Part shown: piece by piece, positions 38,432 through 47,722 of the stretch | Numbering within the stretch: position 1 is the stretch's first letter | How the letters are laid out: the number at the start of each line of letters is the position of its first letter | Assembly: GCF_016428855.1 (NCBI RefSeq) | Contig: NZ_JAELTN010000029.1 | Coordinates: forward strand, 1 to 64,000 | DNA: 64,000 nt | Reading direction: 5' to 3' | Source of the DNA: Pedobacter sp. ASV28 | GTDB taxonomy: Bacteria > Bacteroidota > Bacteroidia > Sphingobacteriales > Sphingobacteriaceae | Notes under the pieces: generated by a model | The model's input: only the letters and a program-made list of their open reading frames with translations | Told to the model about the DNA's origin: nothing | Database searches by the model: none | Translations under genes and position numbers: made by a program

Positions 38432-39072
38432 ACAGCGTAGATCATCGCTTTGGCAATGGGCATGTGCTTAGCCAGGTATATTTAAGGTGTGGTGCAGGGG
38501 AAATAGTAGGTGTTTTCGGAAGAAATGGTGGTGGCAAGTCTACCTTGTTGAAGGCTATTTTTGGCAGCATCAGTCCGCATAATAAGCACTTGAGAATTGA
38601 TGGCAAAATAATTGAAAAAGGATATTTAAGTGGGGAAGTCGTTTATCTTCCGCAATCCTATTTTATTCCCCGTTATATGCGGGTGGTCACCTTGGTAGAA
38701 CTTTATGTAAATAAATATAGAGCGCAATTGCTACAACAAGAGGTGGTTAGGGATAATTTGAACGAAAAGATCGGTCATCTGTCGGGAGGGAATAGAAGGC
38801 TTGTAGAAGCTTTATTGATGATATATAGCGACGCAAGGTATGTCTTGCTTGATGAGCCTTTCTCGCAGTTGTCGCCATTGATGATAGAGGAAATTAAGGC
38901 CAATATCTTATTCATGCTGCCCCATAAAGGTTTTGTAATTACAGATCACTATTATAGCCACATACTGCAATTTGCAAGCCGTATGGTATTGTTAAATAAT
39001 GGAAGTAATTACCATATCGATACGGTAGACGATCTAAAGCGCTATGGTTACTTGCCCAACACAAGCGACTAA
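38413..39072 (+). CDS. ABC transporter ATPase
   Basis: 219 aa from ATG 38413, overlapping the small membrane protein. Walker A FGRNGGGKSTLL (an extra Gly in place of the usual Ala/Ser), signature LSGGNRRLVEALL, Walker B YVLLDEPFSQL, switch His ITDHYYSH. No full-size permease is nearby. Family-level identification only. Confidence 0.88.
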   Translation: MYELCIDSVDHRFGNGHVLSQVYLRCGAGEIVGVFGRNGGGKSTLLKAIFGSISPHNKHLRIDGKIIEKGYLSGEVVYLPQSYFIPRYMRVVTLVELYVNKYRAQLLQQEVVRDNLNEKIGHLSGGNRRLVEALLMIYSDARYVLLDEPFSQLSPLMIEEIKANILFMLPHKGFVITDHYYSHILQFASRMVLLNNGSNYHIDTVDDLKRYGYLPNTSD

Positions 39073-39106
39073 AATAATTGTTATCTTACTCAGGAAAAAC
39101 GACCAT

Positions 39107-41086
39107 ATGACTAAGCAAAAAACTAAAATACCCAAGAACAGTACTGAAAAAGCAGATCAGGTGGCAGAAAGGTTAAATTCGGCTGTTTGGCAACATAGTT
39201 TGCTGACCGAGTTTGATATTTCGCTGTTTCTTTTGGGAAAGCATTTCAGGTTATATGAGAAGCTAGGTGCGCATCTTTGCGAGGTTGATGGTGTGGCGGG
39301 TGTTTATTTTGCCGTTTGGGCACCCAATGCAAAAAAGGTTTGCCTCATGGCAAACTTTAATGGATGGAATAGGGAAAGCCACTTGCTCTTTAACAGGTGG
39401 GACGAATCGGGAATTTGGGAAGGTTTTATTCCTCATCTTAAAAAAGGGGAAGTTTATAAATATTATATTAAAGGCTTTGATGGTAGTGATCTGGAAAAAA
39501 GTGATCCCTATGCATTGCATGCTGAACATCCGCCCCATAAAGCTTCTGTTGTTTGGGATACGCTATATCAGTGGAATGATAAGGCATGGATGAACAAACG
39601 GCCTAAGCGCAATGCACTTGACCAGCCTATTTCCGTTTACGAATTGCATTTGGGTTCTTGGCAACGAGATCCTTCCAATCCGGAAAGGGTGCTAAGCTAT
39701 GGGGAAATTGCCAAATCATTGGTGCCTTATGTATTGGATATGGGGTTTACGCACGTAGAGTTCCTGCCCATTATGGAATATCCCTATTACCCTTCGTGGG
39801 GCTATCAGGTAACGGGCTATTATGCGGCAAGTTCACGTCATGGTTCACCGCAAGATCTCATGTTTTTAATCGATGAGCTTCATCGACATGATATTGCTGT
39901 TATATTAGATTGGGTTCCCTCGCATTTTCCTGGAGATGCCAATGGTTTGTATCATTTTGATGGAACACACCTTTACGAACATGCCGACATGCGCAAGGGT
40001 TTCCATCCAGATTGGAAATCGTATATTTTTAACTACGATAGAAATGAGGTGCGGTCTTTTCTCATTAGTAATGCCATGTTCTGGTTAGACCAATACCATG
40101 CAGATGGCCTAAGGGTAGATGCGGTAGCTTCCATGCTGTATTTTGATTTCAGTAGAACGCCGGAAGAGTCGGGGGCCAATGAATTTGGAGGAAGCGAGAA
40201 CCTGGGGGCGGTGAAATTCTTAAAGGATATGAACGAAGCGGCTTATGGTAATTTTAAGGGCATACAGACCATTGCTGAAGAAAGCAGTACCTATGATGGG
40301 GTAACCCGGCCTGTATATGCCGGCGGATTGGGTTTTGGTATGAAGTGGATGATGGGTTGGATGAACGATACCTTGAAGTATTTCAAGCAGGATCCCATTA
40401 GCCGGAAACATGCCCATCATCAGCTGACCTTTAGTATGGCCTATGCTTTTACCGAAAACTTTATGTTGCCCTTTTCGCATGATGAGGTGGTACATGGCAA
40501 GTCTCCAATGATCTATAAAATGCCTGGCGATGAATGGCAAAAGTTTGCTAACCTCAGGGCGCTGTATGCCTATATGTTTACCCATCCAGGTGCCAAGCTC
40601 TTGTTTATGGGCGATGAGTTTGCCCAAACGTCAGAGTGGAATTACATGGAGTCGTTAAACTGGGATCTCCTACGGCATGCGCCACATCAAGGGATGCAGA
40701 AATTGGTGAGGGCTTTGAATCAGCTCTATCGAAAAGAAGCAGCCCTATATAAATATAATTTTTCTAGTGAGGGCTTTGAATGGCTAGAGGCAGATGATGC
40801 AGACCATTCAATATATATATACCTAAGGAAGTCTGCACAGGTTAAGGATACACTGGTGGTGGTGCTAAACCTTACGCCCGTTTATAGGCAGGACTTTAGG
40901 ATAGGTATTCCTGTGAAGGGAAAATGGAGAGAGATCTTTAATACGGATGCAGTGGAATTCTTTGGAAGTGGAAACCTGAACATAGGCGCTAAACAAACAG
41001 AGGGTATACCGTATCATCGTCAACATCAATCTATTTTAGTTAATGTGCCTCCATTGGGAGTTGTCGTCTTTAAAAAGGAGAGCTGA
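39107..41086 (+). CDS. glgB: 1,4-alpha-glucan (glycogen) branching enzyme
   Basis: 659 aa from ATG 39107. N-terminal CBM48 (VDGVAGVYFAVWAPNAKKVC), then a GH13 barrel: DWVPSHFPGD, GLRVDAVASMLYFD (nucleophile Asp), TIAEESS (acid/base Glu), PFSHDEVVHGK (third Asp). Makes alpha-1,6 branches in glycogen. Its stop overlaps the next ATG (TGATG). Confidence 0.95.
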   Translation: MTKQKTKIPKNSTEKADQVAERLNSAVWQHSLLTEFDISLFLLGKHFRLYEKLGAHLCEVDGVAGVYFAVWAPNAKKVCLMANFNGWNRESHLLFNRWDESGIWEGFIPHLKKGEVYKYYIKGFDGSDLEKSDPYALHAEHPPHKASVVWDTLYQWNDKAWMNKRPKRNALDQPISVYELHLGSWQRDPSNPERVLSYGEIAKSLVPYVLDMGFTHVEFLPIMEYPYYPSWGYQVTGYYAASSRHGSPQDLMFLIDELHRHDIAVILDWVPSHFPGDANGLYHFDGTHLYEHADMRKGFHPDWKSYIFNYDRNEVRSFLISNAMFWLDQYHADGLRVDAVASMLYFDFSRTPEESGANEFGGSENLGAVKFLKDMNEAAYGNFKGIQTIAEESSTYDGVTRPVYAGGLGFGMKWMMGWMNDTLKYFKQDPISRKHAHHQLTFSMAYAFTENFMLPFSHDEVVHGKSPMIYKMPGDEWQKFANLRALYAYMFTHPGAKLLFMGDEFAQTSEWNYMESLNWDLLRHAPHQGMQKLVRALNQLYRKEAALYKYNFSSEGFEWLEADDADHSIYIYLRKSAQVKDTLVVVLNLTPVYRQDFRIGIPVKGKWREIFNTDAVEFFGSGNLNIGAKQTEGIPYHRQHQSILVNVPPLGVVVFKKES

Positions 41087-41439
41087 TGGTAAAAAGAGTG
41101 TTCGTTTTTTATAAGCATAAAAAGGACGAGTGGTATTTGGAGCTGCCCGAATGGAAAGGTGATCCCGAAGATCTCCAGATGATTGAAGGGGCGGACCAAT
41201 GGCTCGATCTGCTTGGTGAAAATAGAGATAGGATTGAGGTGGCCATAGCCAATGCAAAGTTTGAAGGGGCAGATTTCTTAACCCTGATACGCATCGGCGA
41301 GCCTAATCTGGGTGGAGGGGGAAATTATTTCCTTGAAAGCTACCAGGAAAATAAAGTTGATCTTAAGGTCTGGTTGTGTGAAGTTGCCGAATTTATTTTT
41401 GATGAATACCCCCAGCGTATTTATTTCGCCGCGCTTTAA
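41086..41439 (+). CDS. Hypothetical protein coupled to glgB
   Basis: 117 aa acidic soluble protein, start overlapping the glgB stop. Contains LELPEWKGDPEDLQMIEGAD and GGGGNYFLESY; Trp- and acid-rich. Resembles small uncharacterised Bacteroidota proteins (possibly DUF6717); I do not recognise a function. Coupling suggests a link to glucan metabolism or chance read-through. Confidence 0.75.
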   Translation: MVKRVFVFYKHKKDEWYLELPEWKGDPEDLQMIEGADQWLDLLGENRDRIEVAIANAKFEGADFLTLIRIGEPNLGGGGNYFLESYQENKVDLKVWLCEVAEFIFDEYPQRIYFAAL

Positions 41440-41691
41440 GGTGTTGGCCTAATTCTGGCATATAACACAACCCACAACCCTCCTCATAAGCAATATCCGT
41501 AAAAAAAAATGTCATGTCGAGGATAGGAGACCTCCATTCCTGGATATTCTGTGGGCTTTGGATTTTATAAAAGTCTATTCCGACGTAGCGGAACAAGTGT
41601 AGAGTGAAATTTAGGCAGCCTGCTACATCGATCTAACTTTTTAGAAGTTACCCGGCCTGTCAATTTCCATAAACTCTAACCCATAACTGAT

Positions 41692-41734
41692 AGCCTTTCT
41701 AACGCAAACGAGCTCATGTTGAAAGGCTTTTTTG
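41692..41734 (+). terminator. Likely terminator in a 562-bp gap
   Basis: AGCCTTTC (41692-41699) pairs with GAAAGGCT (41721-41728), 21-base loop, then a T run. The gap 41440-42001 otherwise holds a dispersed repeat-like stretch (41510-41600) and AT-rich DNA with no gene. Confidence 0.6.
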
Positions 41735-42001
41735 GTTGATTGTGTGGAAAAAATTCTACTGTTATTTGTTTTTTTATTTCTCTGTGTTTGGTGTTTGTGG
41801 TGGTGCGCTGGTTTAAATTTCAAAAAAATCTCCTTTTTATTTTATATATTGGGTAATATATTGTATTTTGGGTAATGATTTACTCTTATTGTGTGTTTTT
41901 GTAGAAAATAATACACGTTTATTTCGAAATGAATTTTGGGGAAATAAATATACAGTGTGGATTTATAATGAAAATAGAGTGGAAAATTAATGCCTATAAT
42001 C

Positions 42002-42739
42002 ATGGACAAAATTTTATTTACGGCTCGTTATGTAGAGGGTGATTTAAGCGAAAATGAATATACTGAATTTGAGAATACAGTAAAATACGATAAAGAATTG
42101 CAGGAGTATTTGTTGTACTATAGGGATATGCACCGTAACCTAGGGCTTCAAATAAGGGATGTACTGGCCTTGCCAAGCTTTAAAAAAGCAAAAGTAACAC
42201 AAGATAAACCTTATGTAGCGGAAGAGCTTTCTTACGGATTGGATCGCTTATGGTTTTTTACGGTCGCATTAGCAATGGTTACTGCCCTATTGCTATGGCA
42301 GCCTTGGAAATCTAGTCTTTATGACCAGTTTAAAATCAATGAGCAATACTTAACTGCCAATCTGGACAAAGCACCTTATCAAGATTTTAGCTTAGCCGCA
42401 AAATATTATAATGAAAAACAGTATGATGAAGCCAAGCAGGTGGTCGCTAAACTGTATATGAAAAATCCGGAGGATGTAGAATTGGGCTATTATTATGGCG
42501 TGATGTTGTTGGAGAATAATTGCTTTGAAACGATCAGCGAGGTGCTAATGCCTATATATGATGGTAAGTCGGCCCATAAATATGATGCAGCCTATATGAT
42601 GGCCTTGAGTTATTTAAAACAAGGTAGTTCGTTAGATTGCCAGCAGTGGTTGGTTAAGATCCCAAAAGGTACCTTGTATTATCATCAGGCCCAGGAACTG
42701 TTGGGTAAACTGTCCAAGCCCGTGTCCGTAGGCGTTTAA
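42002..42739 (+). CDS. Membrane-anchored TPR protein, anti-sigma-like (orphan paralogue)
   Basis: 245 aa from ATG 42002, chosen because it matches the start of its paralogue at 49858. N-terminal about 75 residues: DKILFTARYVEGDLSENEY, an acidic helical region like an anti-sigma domain; one membrane helix (about 82-102) followed by WQPWKSSLYDQF; then two to three TPR-like helical pairs (AAKYYNEKQYDEAKQVVAKL). The paralogue has WAPWRGNLYRQF at the same place. No sigma gene adjoins this copy. It converges on the CHAT gene. Anti-sigma function is inference. Confidence 0.82.
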   Translation: MDKILFTARYVEGDLSENEYTEFENTVKYDKELQEYLLYYRDMHRNLGLQIRDVLALPSFKKAKVTQDKPYVAEELSYGLDRLWFFTVALAMVTALLLWQPWKSSLYDQFKINEQYLTANLDKAPYQDFSLAAKYYNEKQYDEAKQVVAKLYMKNPEDVELGYYYGVMLLENNCFETISEVLMPIYDGKSAHKYDAAYMMALSYLKQGSSLDCQQWLVKIPKGTLYYHQAQELLGKLSKPVSVGV

Positions 42740-42753
42740 TGTTCGAAGATAGC

Positions 42754-45423
42754 TTAGTTGGCCTTTCTTTTAATGTACTTAATAAACATGGCAACTAGGG
42801 GTAAAGTAGCAAGAATTAAAGCCAAACCCATGCCCCATATCAATAAATTATGAACTGGCGACCGAAGTTCAAATGACTGGTCCCTGCCCATGTAAATGAG
42901 GCTGTCCCAATAATAGGGCAGGTATAGTCCATCATTTGGTTTTTCAGTGGTGAGCCATGCCAGCTTTGCCTTGCGAAGTGCTTCACTGCCTGTTTCGCCA
43001 GCCTTTAAATTTTGATATAAAGTATGGGTAATTAGCGAAGCAGCCCTATCGTTTACATTCCATAAACCAGCTATGGTACTGGATGTGCCAATGGCATTAA
43101 AGCCCCTAGACAGACTAATAATTCCTTCGCCGTTGGCCAACAATCCGTCGGCAGTGCGGCAGGCACTGAGCACCACCAGGTCAGGTGCATGTTGCTGATC
43201 TGCAAATTCAAAAAGATAGACTTTTTCACTTCCCAGATCGAGTGTGGGTTCTTTGTTGAGGCCAGATAGATAAGCGTGCGTGCCAATATGAAGCACCTTG
43301 CTGTTCTCAAAGGCATTCATAAATGACGAAGCGTTTACCCGCTCATTAAATATAAAATTTCCACTTACCAATTGTTGAATTCCCTTGGCTTCGTCCGCTA
43401 TGGCCTTTAATGGCTTGTTATGGCCCTTTTGGTGGGTAATAAAAAATCCAGTGAATGATCCTTTGCTGTTCTTAGTTTGGTTTAGGGCGAGGGTTTTCAG
43501 GGAAAATGCGTAACTGATGGTGTGCTGTTTAATGAAGAAAGGCCAACTTGAAATATTGGGCGTGAAATGGTCTTTGGTCATCAGTCCATCAAAGGAAATG
43601 TAGCCAAGCACTTCATCGGGGATAATGGTGATGTGCTCATTTGGGGCAAAAGTGATTTTCCCAAGTAGTGTTTGGTAGAGGTGGAAAGAGCTTTGGTAAA
43701 ATGCTTTGGGAGCATTCAGCATTGCCGCTGGCCCATCCTGAAAATAGGTGTTGACATAATGTTGAATTTCCGATTTGACCAATGCCGCATTTTCGATCTT
43801 CACCATATGGTTTGGCCTACCTTGATCAATGTCGATCAGGTATAGGGCATGCTTTCCGAAAAAATACTCTATGGTTCTTCCTTTTGGTAGTTTGGTGGTA
43901 TTTAGGTTTAGGGAATAATCTTCAGGGTCAATATGGCCATATTTCTGTTTAATCTGTTTGTTAATAAAAGACAGGTTGTACTTTAATGCAGCAATGGAGC
44001 TGGTACTGGTTGGTGATTTGGATTCTATTTCCTGTTTCTCCTGATAGATGATGGCCCGTTCTAGGGTAAGTTTTCTGATGAATAAACTGTCTTTTGCCAG
44101 TATGGAACTATGCTGTTTATTGCTATTGATCTGATCCAGTAAAGTGCGGCTCTTGGTCTGTTCGGCAAACTCTAGAATTTCACTTAACAGTTTTTTGTCC
44201 TTGGCCTGTTGGTATTGCTGATAGCTGATCTCTATACCCTTTTCGGCGATGAGCTTTAGGTAGCGCTGTAGCCGTTCCTTGGTTTTGTCGTCGGCAAACT
44301 CGCTTCTGATCTTATTTGCCGCCAACAGAGAGAACTTGATGTTAACAAGCGCTTCTCTGGGGTTTTTGAGGAGCAGGTGAACACTGGCCATTTGTTCAAA
44401 AACTTCTACAAGCTTATTGTCTCCATAAATTTTGTTTGCCATCACCTGTCCCTTTCCATCTGAAATCTTAAGGGTTGATAATGTTTCCTTAAAAAACTGG
44501 AGGGCAACTTGGGGCTGGTTTAACTGCAATGCTGTTTTGCCAATTTGGGTGTACAAACTTGCCCTTTCCCTAATTCTTGTGCCAAGGTAATACTTGTCTA
44601 ATATGGCGATTGCCCTGTGGTAATATTGAGCTGCTTTTCTCAACTCCTGTAGTTCCAGATAAACATTGCCGGCAGTAGTATAAGAGCCCATTAGCCAATA
44701 GGCACTTTCTGTATTGAGCAGCTTTTGCTTTTTGATGTTGTTTTCAATGAGGGCGGCCGCTGTGGCATAATGCCCCTGATCGTATAAAATATCGGCATGT
44801 ACATTGGTCAACATAATGGTCAATGTAGTATTGGGTTGGGTTAAGCTTAGCCCTTTCTTAAGGGTAAGGGTGGCGTCGTCCAATCGTCCCATAGCGCGAT
44901 AGGAAATGGCCATGTTGCAATAAATGGCGGCTATCTTTTCGGGGTTTTTATCAATGAGCGATTGAAACTTGATGCTGCGCTGTTGCAGGTATAAGGCCCG
45001 TTCATAGTCGCCTAAACGCGTGTAGTTATTACTGAGTGGTTTAAGGATGTACTCCACAATGTCGTAGGTGTCAATGTGGTGTTCAAGATAAAAACCAAGT
45101 GCATTCTCATAGCTGTTGATAGAACCCAGTATGTTACCGTTCAAAAGTTGATAATAGCCTTGTGTGCTGAGCATATGGAGCCATGCATACTGTTCATCGG
45201 CCGTCTTTGGTTTTCGCCATATGTCCTTTTGGCTGGCCATCAGAAAACTTAACCTTTGGTCGGCATTTTCATTTACATAATCCAACCGCTCATATATCCA
45301 ATTGCTGAGATCGTTTTGGGTTTTTAAGGCTTGTAGCTTCGCATCGATTTCATCGCCCTGTGCTACCATGGCGGTACCGAGAAATAGTAGGATAAAAGCA
45401 CAATACCTTAAAGCTGAACGCAT
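42754..45423 (-). CDS. TPR-CHAT caspase-like protease, membrane-anchored
   Basis: 889 aa: signal peptide (YCAFILLFLGTAMVAQG), about eight TPR repeats (residues 60-400), a coiled helical linker (400-490), a CHAT domain (600-860) and a C-terminal helix (LLIWGMGLALILATLPLVAM then KYIKRKAN). The CHAT dyad is present: His716 in HIGTHAYL and Cys755 in VLSACRTADG. With a signal peptide and a positive tail after the helix, the protease domain should lie in the periplasm held to the inner membrane. CHAT enzymes are caspase-like peptidases; this one's target is unknown. Confidence 0.92.
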   Translation of the reverse strand: MRSALRYCAFILLFLGTAMVAQGDEIDAKLQALKTQNDLSNWIYERLDYVNENADQRLSFLMASQKDIWRKPKTADEQYAWLHMLSTQGYYQLLNGNILGSINSYENALGFYLEHHIDTYDIVEYILKPLSNNYTRLGDYERALYLQQRSIKFQSLIDKNPEKIAAIYCNMAISYRAMGRLDDATLTLKKGLSLTQPNTTLTIMLTNVHADILYDQGHYATAAALIENNIKKQKLLNTESAYWLMGSYTTAGNVYLELQELRKAAQYYHRAIAILDKYYLGTRIRERASLYTQIGKTALQLNQPQVALQFFKETLSTLKISDGKGQVMANKIYGDNKLVEVFEQMASVHLLLKNPREALVNIKFSLLAANKIRSEFADDKTKERLQRYLKLIAEKGIEISYQQYQQAKDKKLLSEILEFAEQTKSRTLLDQINSNKQHSSILAKDSLFIRKLTLERAIIYQEKQEIESKSPTSTSSIAALKYNLSFINKQIKQKYGHIDPEDYSLNLNTTKLPKGRTIEYFFGKHALYLIDIDQGRPNHMVKIENAALVKSEIQHYVNTYFQDGPAAMLNAPKAFYQSSFHLYQTLLGKITFAPNEHITIIPDEVLGYISFDGLMTKDHFTPNISSWPFFIKQHTISYAFSLKTLALNQTKNSKGSFTGFFITHQKGHNKPLKAIADEAKGIQQLVSGNFIFNERVNASSFMNAFENSKVLHIGTHAYLSGLNKEPTLDLGSEKVYLFEFADQQHAPDLVVLSACRTADGLLANGEGIISLSRGFNAIGTSSTIAGLWNVNDRAASLITHTLYQNLKAGETGSEALRKAKLAWLTTEKPNDGLYLPYYWDSLIYMGRDQSFELRSPVHNLLIWGMGLALILATLPLVAMFIKYIKRKAN

Positions 45424-45503
45424 AATTTTTGCATTTCAGCTAATTTATTAAATAGATTTGTTATTTCCGGAAAATGATCAATAGGTAAACGATAACAACT
45501 CGC

Positions 45504-47501
45504 TCAAAACTTCCAGGCTATATAGGTAGACAGGCGGTTGTTACTGCTTTTTGTATCATATAGGTACCTAAGGCCCAGGGCAGGACCAACCCTTACCCAT
45601 CCTATCTGTACATCTGCAAAAAACGAAAGCCTGAAATCAGAAAAATTATCTTTTATGGAACCTACATCTCTATTCAGCTCGCTGTCTGTTGAAGTACCCT
45701 GGGCATTTGTATTTCTTAATTTGTACCTGAGCTCATCACTGGTTTTTTGGTAAAGATCAAGGGCAACCAAAGTGCCGGCTCCTGCCCCTATGTATTTATT
45801 GATATTGTACCTCATCTGTAGGGGCACTGCATTGAGGGTCATTACTTTATTGGTCTTGTAAAGTTCCTTGGCCAATACCTGGTAGGCGGTATTGTTGATA
45901 ACAGTGTCTTTTCTGCTCAAATCGGTGCCTGCCAAATAAGTGTTCTCCTTAAATGAATTGAAGTAAAGTTCTACCTGCCAATAATAGCGGTGCGAGGCAT
46001 AGGGAGATAGACTGGCACCTATCACTAGGTTTTTATGGTTGAGATAGCTTTGATTATTCGTTTCAAATGGGAAGCCATAGCCTAAAATAAGGCCTGGTGA
46101 AAGGCCCATCTTGAATCTGCCAACGGCCCTGTTCGTATAAATGGGTTCATTTTTGTCGAACACAATGGCTGCGCCACTTTTAATGGGCAGTTTTTCCGGT
46201 TTTTCCTTAAACCTGATCTTGTACTCTACAAAGCCCATGGTGGAATCGGCATCGTTTACTCCCTTTTGTTGTAGTCCGGGCAGGTAAATATTGTTGAACA
46301 CAAAGTGGATACTATCTGCCTTAAGGGTGGTGCTTAGGCAGCTCTGATTGCTGTAGGCCGAATCGCAGCTTAGCACTTCGGGTTTTGTTTTTACGATTTT
46401 AAGACTTGCAGGATCGAATACCGGAGAAAGATTGACACCCACGTCTATTTTTTTTGCAGGGCCCTTGCCCGTATTCTGAAAACGCACCTTATAGGTGAGC
46501 TCACGGTTTTTGCTGGTAAACCTGTAGTTCATTCTGCTTTTTCTCAATACCATCTTGTTAGGGTCGTGAGAGGCCACAATCTGTAGTTCTAGGTTGAAGA
46601 ATTCGGTTTCTACCAAGGGATTGTCGGGAATAAATGCTCCCGAAATGCGCACTACGGCATTCGTGTCTTTCAGCATTTCTGGTGTGGTTTTAAAATGCAT
46701 GAAAATGAAACGTTCTTCATTTGGCTTTAGGTTGTCAAACTTCCAGCTCTGCTGGCTTCTAAAAGCTTTGGCCCTGTCCTTCAGTAATATTTTTTCTTTT
46801 GCGGCTACTGATAGGTGGCCAAGATCATTTTCAAGGGAAGCATAGTAGATGGGTTTATTAGACTTAGAGGGCAGGTAAGCCATCTCCAATAAGGGTCTTA
46901 AATCCGATTTTTTTTCCTGGTGATAGGTTCTGGATTCCAGCAGTTCAAAATTGTTGTGGTTAAACTCCACATCATTATAGAGTATGGCTAGGGTTCCATT
47001 AAGGTTCTGCTGTCCGTTTTCCACTTTGTTCCTATAGCCAAAAACCAACATCATGTCATCTCCCGGCTTGGGCATGCAGTTGGTTTTCATTTCAATGTTC
47101 CCCCCCATTTTGAACAAATTAGAAGAGGGGAGTGGTAGGGAGGCCATCAAAGGTTTGGTGCCTGTGGGCTTAATGGGTTTTGGACGGGTGGGCGGCCTTT
47201 TGCCATCATCATAATTATTGGTCGCAAAAAGCCTGACCACGATCGAATCGTAACGGGTATAGTGATGCGAAGGTTCATTTTCAAAGCTGAAACCACCATC
47301 TCCAAATTCCCAAAAATAGGTGTAAAACGGAGCCGGAGCTCCAGCAATTTGCCTTAAGGGCCTCAATTCGCTGGTAAATTTGGTTAGCCCATTTTCCGTT
47401 TGATGGTGGATGATCGCAGGTATGGTATCACTGGGCAATACCTGTGCACTAAGCCTTGTAGTGCATAAGATCAATAAGATAAGGTATAACGTTGTCCGCA
47501 T
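45504..47501 (-). CDS. Outer-membrane protein with PKD domain and beta-barrel end
   Basis: 665 aa from ATG 47501 (signal MRTTLYLILLILCTTRLSAQ). PKD domain at about 45-85 (YTYFWEFGDGGFSFENEP), then Ig/DUF11-like domain (LTYKVRFQNTGKGPAKKIDV), and from about 470 alternating strands ending LSTYIAWKF, typical of an outer-membrane barrel. The gene lies 80 bp upstream of the CHAT gene on the same strand. Probably a surface sensor or scaffold for the same system (inference). Confidence 0.83.
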   Translation of the reverse strand: MRTTLYLILLILCTTRLSAQVLPSDTIPAIIHHQTENGLTKFTSELRPLRQIAGAPAPFYTYFWEFGDGGFSFENEPSHHYTRYDSIVVRLFATNNYDDGKRPPTRPKPIKPTGTKPLMASLPLPSSNLFKMGGNIEMKTNCMPKPGDDMMLVFGYRNKVENGQQNLNGTLAILYNDVEFNHNNFELLESRTYHQEKKSDLRPLLEMAYLPSKSNKPIYYASLENDLGHLSVAAKEKILLKDRAKAFRSQQSWKFDNLKPNEERFIFMHFKTTPEMLKDTNAVVRISGAFIPDNPLVETEFFNLELQIVASHDPNKMVLRKSRMNYRFTSKNRELTYKVRFQNTGKGPAKKIDVGVNLSPVFDPASLKIVKTKPEVLSCDSAYSNQSCLSTTLKADSIHFVFNNIYLPGLQQKGVNDADSTMGFVEYKIRFKEKPEKLPIKSGAAIVFDKNEPIYTNRAVGRFKMGLSPGLILGYGFPFETNNQSYLNHKNLVIGASLSPYASHRYYWQVELYFNSFKENTYLAGTDLSRKDTVINNTAYQVLAKELYKTNKVMTLNAVPLQMRYNINKYIGAGAGTLVALDLYQKTSDELRYKLRNTNAQGTSTDSELNRDVGSIKDNFSDFRLSFFADVQIGWVRVGPALGLRYLYDTKSSNNRLSTYIAWKF

Positions 47502-47544
47502 AGTTAAATATATATATAATTTCAATCCTTTAAAAACGAAAAGA

Positions 47545-47697
47545 GGGTGTCCAAAATCCTCTTTTTCTGTTATGTTCAACTTGCTGCCCCATGCCCTTGT
47601 CGGTTAAACGGTAAACGGTGTTGGCCATCTTAGCGCTCCGTTCCTATTGGTGAGGTTGGCATCAAGTTCGGAATAACGAATGGAATTTTGGACACCC
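47545..47697. mobile_element. MITE-like element, 153 bp
   Basis: Perfect 13-bp terminal inverted repeats, GGGTGTCCAAAAT at 47545-47557 and its complement at 47685-47697. The interior has no coding capacity. GGGTGTCC-type ends are used by several IS families, so this may be a deleted insertion sequence or a MITE. No convincing target duplication is visible. Confidence 0.65.
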
Positions 47698-47722
47698 CCT
47701 TCACTGTTAATTAGGAGGGATA

